From the NCBI GenBank assembly GCA_003988855.1, contig QYAI01000029.1, forward strand, positions 124,001-188,000: DNA of 64,000 nt. Reading direction: 5' to 3'. The position numbers were made by a program, and so were the translations under genes. The notes below the pieces were generated by a model. The model was not told where the DNA came from. It ran no database searches and saw only the letters and a program-made list of their open reading frames with translations. Of this stretch, positions 11,111-21,076 are shown one piece after another. This DNA is from Arachnopeziza araneosa (lineage: Eukaryota; Ascomycota; Leotiomycetes; Helotiales; Arachnopezizaceae). The first letter of the stretch is position 1; each line of letters starts with the position of its first letter.

Positions 11111-13513
11111 ATGGCCAACTATTTTAACAACGCTATCCGGGGTTTCAATATCGCGGCCAACCTCGTCCAACAAGCCGTTCAAGGGCAAGGCCAACAAGCT
11201 CAGCGACCTCCCCCAAACCCAAACCGTATCCTCCTCCCACCCGACCTCTCGGACGACTTCGTCGACCCCTTAGCTCCGATCCAAATCCAAGGAGCAAGAG
11301 GGGGTGCTCAGGTCCACGCCGTCGCACCCGACCTGGTCGACGCTCTCGCCGATGCAGCAGAAGAGAACATCGCGCACGCAGCACCTGGGCCCGTCCCAGC
11401 TGCAAATGCGCCCATACCCGCGCCCATACCCGCAGCCGCAGCCGCACCCGCGAATCCCCTCCCCCCAATAAACCCTCGGCAGCACACCCACACCGACGAA
11501 CACACCACCTGGCTGCGCAGCGAGAGCCAATGGACGTCCCAGCTCGGCAGCGGCTGGGTCGGGCAGCGCGTCCTCGGGCAGGGCGGGCAGGGCATCGTCG
11601 GACACTGGAGCTACACCTCCTCGGACCGCGACGCCCGCTCCGTCCAAGACGTCGCCGTCAAGCAGGAACTCCGCGGTGCGCGGGGGAGGGGGCTCGAGGA
11701 CGAGGCCAGGATCTTGACGATCCTGCGACAGGCGAAGAGTCCGCACGTGGTGCGCATATATAAACAGATGTTTGAGGAGGTGGGGAGAGGCACGCTGAGT
11801 CTCGACCGAGGGATCGTGCAGAGGGTTTTTCTCGAGTTTTGTCAAGGCGGCGATTTGCATGGGGTGGCGGAGGGCTATCTGAGTAAAGGGTGAGTGCGCA
11901 CTTCATTACCACGTTGCGTTTGGGCGGCTGAGAGAGGAAAGTCATTAGAGGGATTCATTGTGCGCTAATTTGATAATTCAATAGGGAATGGATAGAAGAG
12001 GAGCTCCTCTGGGGTATCTTCCATTGCTTAGCGAGAGCAGCTATGGTTCTTCACCACGGCTCCGAAGATGCTGCCGCGCCGAGATGGAGCATGAGGGAGA
12101 TTGTGCATTTTGACGTGAAGAAGAAAAATGGTAAGCCCTTAGCCCGTTCCCTCTCATCTCCAACGATGTACCGTGCTCCTTCTTTCTAACCTGGGCTCTT
12201 TGATAGTCTTGGCTACAGACGACAGTATAGACACAGAACATCGCAATCGTCCCATTTTCAAGGCAAGTCATATGTATCCTCCTTCAGAGCTTCAAGATTA
12301 ATATTGCTGACACCGTATCTCACAGCTGGCTGATTTTGGCTGCGCTCTCCAAGTCCCGGAGATTCGAGATCAGGATACGGTGTACTTGAATCGATATATA
12401 CGCCGTGGGACCAACCCATGGCTTTTACCTGTACGTACTCAGATCTTTCAGTAAAGAACCACTTCCAGTTCTCTCTGCTCGAAACTTGATCCTGATCATA
12501 TCACTAGGAGCAAATCACCAGACCTGCGCTCCTGAGTGCTGATAACCTCACCCGGCCGTGGGCTAACGTAACAGCTCCATACCTCCATTTGCCACCTACC
12601 TCTCTTCTGACTTTGTTATTAGTTCTTAAGATACGACGTCACCAATCGCTACTACGGGCCGAGCAGTAACATCTGGCAAATCGGCGCAGTGATGCACTGT
12701 CTCATGCATCAGGTCGTGGAACCAGTCTGGGCAGTAGACAATCCGGCTTGCCTCCAGCGACATAAGTCTCAGCTCTCATCCCACCTCAGATACGGTGGCG
12801 CCGGTCCGACACTCATGACGCAGCAAGACATCTTGGAAGAGAGACAGCCCACAAGGGCAATGTATAGCAAACATTTGCGTGCAGCTATAGCGGAGTGTAT
12901 GCTGATTGAGCCGGCCCGGAGGAGGACGCCAGCGCAGCTGATGCAGATCACAGGGACGGCATTGGATGGATTCAACATGAGTAGGGGGTTTTTCATGGGA
13001 GGGGATGTGTTGCAGACGTGGGAGGAGCCGACGCTAAGTGCGCGGTGGGATCCTCCAAAAGCGGATCCAGTGAGGCAGCCACCGGTCCCGCCTCATCACG
13101 CTGCAAGAGATCATGCTGCCAGACAACCGCCTCCGCCACCTGTACCCATCATACGAGCTCCGTTGGCTCCGGTACAACAACCGCCTGGTCCTGCTCCTGG
13201 TCCACAAGCTCCAGCAGCTGGAGTCGCACCAATGCCCACCCTCTACCCAATCCACACTCTCAATGTCAGCGTTGTAGCGCTCAGCCCGCTGGGCGGACGC
13301 TCAACAACGAAAAATTATCGGTTACCTGACCTTAACTCACGCATGACCGTTTGGAATGTTAAGGGCCTACTTGAAGCTAGAAACGTTGGCCTCAGAGCGA
13401 AAGACATGGTCATGACATATCGGGGTGGGAACATTATGGCCGATCACAGGAGCCTGGGGGAGTTTGATTTGGCGAGACAAGGGGTTGGTGCGGTGATGGT
13501 GCAGAAGTCATAG
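11111..13513 (+). CDS. Protein kinase with C-terminal ubiquitin-like domain
   Basis: Six exons (11111-11889, 11985-12130, 12207-12262, 12326-12430, 12508-12567, 12623-13513) sum to 2037 nt, 678 aa, all in frame. Residues 1-150 are low-complexity Pro/Ala/Gln-rich. The kinase domain starts near residue 150: glycine loop VLGQGGQGIVG, ATP lysine K184 in VAVK, catalytic loop HFDVKKKN with D303, and DFG at D330 (LADFGCAL). A GTNPWLLPEQ block replaces the usual APE. All core catalytic residues are present, so it is probably active. After a Pro-rich linker (about 520-590), the last about 85 residues resemble a ubiquitin-like beta-grasp domain (MTVWNVKGLLEARNVGL, followed by MVMTYRGG and RSLGEFDL). 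The third intron (12263-12325) has a GC donor (AAG/GCAAGT). An in-frame ATG at 10985 would add 42 residues. The substrate is unknown. Confidence 0.85.
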
Positions 13514-15800
13514 GTGTGATGGGAGGATAAAAAAGATGCGGCTTGCTGTGTGAAGAAAGCCAAGATGTAGTTACATTAATAAATGCGCTGGAAATCCACT
13601 CACAAGACCGCAACGAGCTTTCTCCTTTAAATTCCTAATGAATGAGGTGAAAATAATTTGCTGGTATCGAGAAGCAGAGTAAGCAATGTATATATGTGAG
13701 ATGTTTATCCGATCACGGCGGTTTACTTTTTGATTCCAGGAGAAAAAGAACCCGAAAAAGTAAAGGAAGCGAAACAAATACAAGAGGGGCTTAGAAGCAC
13801 GAATTCTATCTCGCTAAAAGTCTTCCCATTCAATGGTTGCTTAAACCTGATCCACTCCATTACCGTATGATACACAGCCAAGAAGCCTACGGAAAATTTA
13901 TTCTTGGATCATTACAAGGCAGACATCGAAAACCCACTGCTAGATGATGCAAGCCAAGTAAACATAGATCATAAAGGTGATAGATGATGAAATCAGCAGA
14001 AACAGAGTACAGACTGAGTTGTGCTTATCAAACGCTTCCATCATCACGACCTAGAGCATCTCGAGCAGTATTTCGATCAAGATAACGCGCTGTGATTGTT
14101 GGAAACAAAAAACAAGGTGAAGTCTTGGCATCAGGAGTGTGTGTTAATTGCATGATCGTTGCCGCCGCTAGATAATTTCAATTGTCCTTGTAACATTCTC
14201 CTTTGCCAAACCAATGGATGATATCTAGGTTGGAGGTCGCTAGCACACGGTCTTCGACCCTCTTCAACTTTTTGAGGCTTAGTGAATCTAATCCAAGCCT
14301 GGTTGTACAGAATCAGCGGAGGTGAAACAGGAAGAGACTGTAATTGACCCTCCGTAGCCTGTTTCGGCACATGCAAAGGAGATCTCGTCAGAAGTCGGAG
14401 AGTATCGAGGCTACCAGACAACGACAATCGAATAACGGCAGTGGAATCGCAAGGAAGTCTTACTTTCAATTTTTGGTAATCCAGTCGCACAACTTTTTGA
14501 GTGCATAAGCTGCTGTATTTCTGCAGATTGAAGGTCTTCGTATGGCCGAGAGTCCGGTCATCCTTGGAAACGAAAAGGTCGAATCTCGGAGTTGGAAAAA
14601 TATTCTACACGCTGCCGTCCAATCGAGCGATATTCCTTGCTCATCAACAGATTGGTAGTAAAGATGATCTGTCTTAACGCAGAGAAGCCAATGCAAGCCT
14701 TCAGGTCAATCAAGCAAAGATCGCCGATTGTTGAACAACAGGCTGCATTACATCCAGTCTGTGATGAAAATATTGATACAATTGGACCAGCAATAGACTA
14801 CGAAAATGCGTTCTTGTAGAGTGTGCAGTTCCGAATCTGTAAAGCCGGGTATTTGACCATCAAGTTAGAAGACACTCGTTGTCGCATATCTTCGGTAGGT
14901 CCACGCATTTTGCATATGCTGGATCCATCATAATCAAACGTTGTAATAGGATTTTGAGGCATGGAGCACGACTTGATGTTTGTTCGTGGCATATCTTCTC
15001 CCCTGAAAGCAGTCCTCCTAGGTATCAAATCTATAGTATCATATTAATGATGACATTTCCATGGCGAGAACAAACCGGTATCTATCGGAATATCGCAGCT
15101 CATCAAATTGATCAATTGCTCATTGCAGATGTATATGAAACCATTCAAATCGAGTATCGAGATTTGTGTGTCCTTTTTACACCGCCTTATTTCATAGGGC
15201 GATAAAAATGGGGATGAAGCCTGAGTTGTACAGAGCCATCGACGATTGTCATCACATATTCCGGAAGCTAAGTGGTTGTCGCACAGGGTTGATGCACGCA
15301 CAGTCAAATTAGGAATCGTTCCACATCACCACCTCTATTGGTCTAGTCGCACATATCAAGAGAAGTTGCTCGGATGACATGAATTAGGTAGATAGCTTGT
15401 AGTCTCAAACTAGCTAGACAGAAAAATGGCTAAGGATTCCGACGTTGACGATGCTAAAATGTATCTAACTTCGGATACATAGCAATAATCATACTACTAT
15501 GATATAGCAAGAATTAATATATGGCGGCCGGCCCGAGTGTCCCTGCAAGTCGAGGCTGACAATGCCAGGCACTAATAATCCTGAGACTTGAACAAGGTCG
15601 AGATTTGGCTATAAGAAACCCGAAATGCCGTAACCCACTAGGATGGGGGAGCACAAGAGTTGCCAGTAGCCCGGTAACGGATTTTTTCTGAGCCTTTGAA
15701 GATTGGCTGTGCAACCTAAGCTGGCGAGCTAGTCCCCTCTTTTCCATTCATTCTCTTTAGTCCAGTCATGCAAAGCCGTGGATGGTTGAGGGATGGTGAG
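13514..15800. other. Gene-poor region with possible decayed minus-strand coding remnant
   Basis: No intact gene can be supported here. On the minus strand between about 15310 and 14130 there are adjoining open stretches (15307-15044, 15028-14798, 14696-14466, 14490-14131). Their translations include cysteine-rich segments such as CNAACCSTIGDLC but are separated by in-frame stops and frame changes. This could be a degraded gene for a secreted cysteine-containing protein, or chance. The remainder shows nothing recognisable. Confidence 0.35.
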
Positions 15801-18115
15801 ACCTTCGCAATTGATAATTGAAATGTATAATTGGTGTAGTTGTAGGGTGTAAATTCCGGTCAGCAGAAAATACGGGGTTGTGACTCAGGGAGAAAGCATC
15901 GTGATGAGCAGCGTTAAAAATGATTCAAAAGCCATTACTGACGAAGGAACGGCGATTTTTCGATCTGATGACGATGGCGACTGTCTTGGTTTGCATTGTT
16001 GTTATTATTTTAGATTTGGACCTAGGTTGATTCCTTTGGTATTGCTATTATTTTCTGAGGATTTGATACAGCAATCCCATTAGACACAACTTACCCCGAA
16101 TCATTATTGGGCATCCTTGGTATCGGCAGTTAACTTTCTTCCAATGGAGGGCACTGTCGCAGCCACGAAAAGTTGCAATTTGCGGCCATGTCTTGGTTGA
16201 CAAAGGCTTGCAGCCACGAAATGCCTGATCATGCCACTTTCGAAAGGTGTCAAGCGGTAGTGGCGTATTGTCCAAGAAGATCTCGGCCCCACCGTGGTGA
16301 ATTCGCTTTCTCAACGATCTCGATCCATGGCAGAAGATACTCCTCTGGATAATCATCGCCACCATCGGGTACTGATTCGGTATTCGGTAGACCGCTGCCA
16401 CTAGCCGAGAAATCAACAGCCCAGAATGCCGTCAGCAATATGCGAAGGAGCTTCGAGACCCAAACACTTAATTCCGTGTTCTTATTGGCGTCTGAACGAG
16501 GTAACCGAACCCAACATGCGACACGAAAGCCAAGCATGCACCCGCCTTGATGATTTCGATTCCAGGAATTCGGTCCAGCGTGCCTCACCCATCGTTTGAT
16601 CTGACCAAGCGGGAGCTTGCGGGGAAGTCATCTCCTTGGAATCCCACGTGGGACTGAGTGTGACAATGCCACAAGGAGATGACCACATCTGAGGTGGCTT
16701 GTGGCCGCCAACGAGAGACGAAGCCAGAAGGGCGGACAAAAAGGTGAACAACATCCGCATCCTGTGATGGGGTTTGGACGGGTTCGGTTGAAAGTTTGTG
16801 ACAGGTCAAACCAGAAAAAAAGATCAAAGAGGCTGCCAGCATCGGCGGAGGTTACCGGGACCCAATTGCGAGAGGTCAACCCGGATCAAGTGAGGTTTGG
16901 CTGCTGGGGATGAAGAGGTCCCGTCATCTATCTTCGGTAGCGGCTCGGTTATTCTCGAGAGCCAAACTTCCAACCATCGAGATCGTGTCGTTTCTTCGGA
17001 CGTATCGTGGGGGTCTGTTGTTGGTTTTGGTTCAATAGGTTGAGCTCGTTTGGAATCTGCCGCCATTTTGGTTACCATATCCGCGCTTTGCACGGGCTTC
17101 CCGACCAGGATAAGTGGTGAATGATCCGGGGCAATAATGGCGAGAATGGCGAGAATAGCGCCAAAATTGAGGACGAGGCCCAATTAGCAGGCGAATGCTC
17201 TGGAGACTGGCGCAACTTGGATGGCGAAGGCTCAACACACGTCACGGCGGTTGAGGTTGCGATGATAGGAAGCCAGCGCCTATCAGCCGATGGAATTGCC
17301 CAGAGGGTACTAGGCTCGGCAGATGGCCCTACAGTACAGCCCAACTCCGGGGTATGGTCCTCCCCCTGGAACTTTGGTCCAGTGCTGCGCATGTCCTGGC
17401 GCTGCACGATGCGAAGCGGCTCTCAGGAAATGGGACGCTGATACATGAACGCCTTTTGGTATCATGGCACACAAGAGAGAGTCACGCTCGCAGCAAGGTA
17501 GGTGCTGCCCGTCACAACGCGTTAGGCCACTCTTCTTTTCCGTGCGAACACGATCCTCTCTTTTCCTGTCCGTCCGTCCTTGAAGACTCCCGGGAGAGGA
17601 CGTTTGGGTGACACAGGGCGCTCTTGACGGCCACGAACCAATGATAGAACCTGGTGACGATCAGGAGGAGCAAGGTCTTGTGCGACAACGGGAAGCGTGA
17701 AAGATTTTCTTTGCGTTTAAGGATATCTCCTTCCGATGGGCGTGAGGTGTTCCAGAAAGACGGCGAAGAAGATAGTCGTCATGGTCTCCACGGCAAGAGG
17801 GCATCACGAAACGTGCAAGTACCTCCGTACTCGTCCTGTCCGAGGGATGATGCGAGGAGTGCATATCGGCAAAAGTCGCTTGTCGTCAGAAAAAGAAGCG
17901 TCGTCCGATGTTGCTCGTGGTATTGGCCGGTTTGAAGGGGGGGGGGGAGGCTGAAGGGTGACGGGCGGGTGGATGTTTTTTTTTTCTTTCTCGATGGTCC
18001 AGGCAATTTGGGTACGGAAGTACAAAAGAGAGTTGCCACTGTCGCCTCAATGCACAGCGATTTCCGGGGGCTAAGCGAGGCGCACCAGGCCCTGTGGAGT
18101 GGGGTGCCTGGGCCC

Positions 18116-18138
18116 GTACTGTACTGTACTGTACTGTA
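18116..18138. repeat. TACTG pentanucleotide microsatellite
   Basis: The pentamer GTACT/TACTG is repeated about four to five times without interruption, followed by looser GTAC-containing sequence to about 18240. It lies about 1.6 kb upstream of the velvet gene. Confidence 0.8.
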
Positions 18139-18770
18139 CGTGCTTCCCTACGCACCAGTGTACAGGAGCGTATCGTAACGTACCGTATGTACAGTCCCTA
18201 TCGTATCGCACCGTTCGTCCCGTACTGTCCCAGTTCCCAACACGCCGCGAAAACCAGTATTCTTCCCATTCCCTTCTCCCTAGCGCACACCCACCATCGT
18301 CTTTTTCCCAAGCCCAGCGCCATTTAGGCAGAAGTAAAAGCACCGAGGCCGTCGTGCCTGGGAGTCTGCGAGCACTAGATGCCCGAAGCCAATGGTGGCA
18401 CGTCGCGTCGTCCTTCCACTTCGTCGCAGAATCAACCACCGGGTATCTGGGCCCCTCGACGTGGGATCGGAGGTTTGCCCGCTGAAAAGAGCAGCCAGCA
18501 TGCCCTGTTGGGTCCTGGCAGGCTTGCATGTCTTCGCTCAACTCAAGCCCTCCCCCCCCCGGCCACTTACTTGCTGCGCTGCCACCCGAATTGAAGACGC
18601 ATGCCAAGCCAAGCCAAGCTAAACCTGGTCCTCTGAATATCTTTCCACCTGCCAGTACGGACTCACTCTCCATCATGGCGCTGTCTCACTTCGAGTAGGA
18701 CGGACAGACAGGACGACGCTCGCCTTTCTGCTTCTCACCACCGAACCGACCTTCCCCTCCATCCCATTCT

Positions 18771-18818
18771 GCAGGAAAGAAAGAAAAGAAAAGAAAAGAA
18801 AGGGAGAAAAAAAAAAGG
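18771..18818. repeat. Purine-rich GAAAA simple repeat
   Basis: A purine tract built mainly of AAAAG/GAAAG pentamers and ending in a run of about ten A. It lies about 0.9 kb upstream of the velvet gene and could be part of its promoter or 5' leader. Confidence 0.7.
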
Positions 18819-19714
18819 CGGCTTGACGCCCACAACATTCGTTTCCCGTCGTCACTTTCCGATCCTCTTCTCCATACTCGATCTGCCGCCCGCCTTCCTC
18901 TCCCGCACTCCACCTCTGCCTCTGTCCCAGACCCTACAAAGAGAACAGCACCGCGAATACAATCACCAACGCAAACACAAATCCAGCACTCCAACCCCGT
19001 CATCCTCACGTCAAACACGCTGAGGACCCGCCCGCTTGCCCGCAGCAACCAAACACTTTCTCTTGCCCGTTGGGCTGTCGAATCCGCACTGCTGGTAACC
19101 AATCCGACATCCACACATTCTCAACGGCCCACCATGAGGTAGATCAGACTCCGAGCCATTGCTTCGTCTCCTTTCTGCTTCCGTCTCACAATCCCAAAAC
19201 ACACCCAGAGGATTTGCAGTTCAGTTCATGGGCTGGTGGTTGGACAACTTCTCGAGCTTGCTACCCGATTCCGCGCATGGCCAGGTTACCGCGACTCGAG
19301 ACCCCGCCAACAGCTGAACAATCTGTCAGGATTCGACGGCTGCGTGGTTTGAAATAACCTTTTGCTGTTTCCAAAGAGGCCTGCTGCTCCTTCAGTCAAA
19401 CACGACATCGAAACGGCTGAGGATGCATTGTTGACAGTCGGCCTCCGGCACCCAGCACTGCATGCAACGCCAGCACATACAATTTGGTGTTACAAGCTTA
19501 TGGCATACAAATTCAAAGGCCTCTCACGTATCCTATCTTTCGCTATAGTGGCCATACGCCAGGCGTGGCATCAAAGTGACATAAGTATGGTGCCTCTGAG
19601 GCTGTCTCCCGCTTGGGCTAACAGCCATTCAGATATAGTCCTAATCTGCCCCTAATCCCAACGGCTCTACATATTCTCCTTCCCCTCGTCCATACGGCTT
19701 CCTCCCAACTCGCC

Positions 19715-21076
19715 ATGTCTCTATCTGAGCCTCCGCAGGGCCCAACTAGGCCCGTCGCCCAATCTCCTCCCAACCTATACGCGAGTGACGAGCAAAACAG
19801 ATCACCTCTACCTTCTTTACCACCAATGTCTTCGTTTCTAAACCCTGTGGGAGATGGCAACCGTCAGAATCCATATTTCGCACGCCAATCTCCACCACCT
19901 TTCAATCTGGTAAATCAACACCTCTTATGCTTTTCCCAGATAGAACCAACCTCACCAATATCACACATCTGATTACTACCATAAAGCATAGACTTACATT
20001 GTGTTAGGCAGAACACAGAGCTTCATTGATTGCAGAAGCGCAGCAGGTTTTGGCAACTCCCTACAATCATGCTCCTCTAGCTCAACGTAGGCAAGTCAAG
20101 AAGATTACCCAGAGACGGGCTGATCACCCCAAGGACCATGGACGAGACGTCCGGGATTTAGCCAATATGCCGCACGAGCAGACGGGCCGCTTCCAGCCCC
20201 ACATAAAGCCAGAAGTATCAAGTCCAACTGAACGTCGTGATTCTGCTCGCTCCAGTCCATCTACATCAACATCCCAAATGTCTTCACAGCCTCCACGCTC
20301 TGGGTCAATGTCCATCTCTGGCCTCCTCAGCAGTGACCCAAAGTGAGTATGATTTCATTCAGATTTACTTTCCTACTAATTGCCCCAGTCCCAACTATCA
20401 ACGTCCACCACCGGCATACTCGCTTCGGATGCGACAACAACCTGTCGCTGCTAGAGCATGTGGCTTTGGTGAACGTGATCGTCGTGTCATTGACCCTCCA
20501 CCCATCCTGCAGATGGACGTCTCTGATCCCAACGCCTCGTCAGAAGAGTTAAAATCATTAACACAACAACAATATGCCGTCGTTCACTGCACTCTTTGGG
20601 ATCCACTCAATGATCGCGACGATACCGCAATGCCCGGAACAACAGACAAACGGCAACAGCGTCGGCTTATGGGTACTTTAGTCGCCTCCCCCTTCATCGG
20701 TAAAGATGAATTCGACGTTGATGGCTGCTTCTTTTGCTTTCCTGATCTCAGCGTTCGGACGCCTGGAAGCTATAGTCTAAAGTTCAGCCTGGTCATCTTA
20801 GCTCCGATGAGGATGTCTACCGGCTATCGAGAGCCAATTCGCGACAGTATTAAGTCCAGCACCTTCCAAGTTTTCAACGCCAAAGATTTTGCTGGCATGA
20901 GGCCTTCTACTGAGTTGACAAAGAGGCTCAAACATCAGGGTTGCCTTATCTCAGTCAAGAAAGGCAATACCAAAGCTGGTGGCCCGCATTCTCGAGATGA
21001 CGAAGATGATGACGAAGATGAGGTTGCAGAAGAAGAGACGGAACCCAAGCCCAAAGGAAAACGGACAAAGCATTAG
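19715..21076 (+). CDS. velC: Velvet-domain regulator, VelC-like
   Basis: Three exons (19715-19909, 20008-20342, 20389-21076) join to 1218 nt, 405 aa. The first about 185 residues are disordered, rich in Ser/Pro/Gln, with an ISGLLSSD block just before the domain. The velvet domain follows: SLRMRQQPVAARACGFGERD continuing RRVIDPPPILQM, then VVHCTLWD, LMGTLVASPF, GCFFCFPDLSVRTPGSYSLK and a TELTKRLKHQGCLISVKKGN C-terminal block. The tail is acidic then basic (DDEDDDEDEV, then KPKGKRTKH), the latter a possible nuclear signal. Velvet proteins are fungal NF-kB-like DNA-binding regulators linking development and secondary metabolism. The long N-terminus and GERDRRVIDPPP wording favour VelC over VosA, VelB or VeA; family membership is near certain, the subfamily is moderately so. 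The last intron carries a CTAAT branch site 13 nt before its acceptor. Confidence 0.9.

Larger units (their letters stand above)
15801..19714. other. Long GC-richer gene-free region upstream of the velvet gene
   Basis: About 3.9 kb without a supportable coding gene, although many short overlapping frames occur because the region is GC-richer than its neighbours. It contains homopolymer and simple-sequence tracts: a G-run near 17938-17949, a T-run near 17978-17988, TACTG pentamers near 18117-18137, and a purine tract near 18773-18818. It is directly upstream of a velvet-family developmental regulator. Long 5' leaders and promoters are usual for such genes, so a regulatory role is the simplest reading. 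Confidence 0.45.

Noticed and set aside
11270..11860. 196-codon minus-strand frame opposite the kinase N-terminus
   Set aside because: Arises from GC-rich, Pro/Ala-coding sense DNA; no start context or family motif.
18071..18676. 201-codon minus-strand frame upstream of the velvet gene
   Set aside because: Runs through a simple-sequence region, overlaps several other frames and has low-complexity composition without domain signals.
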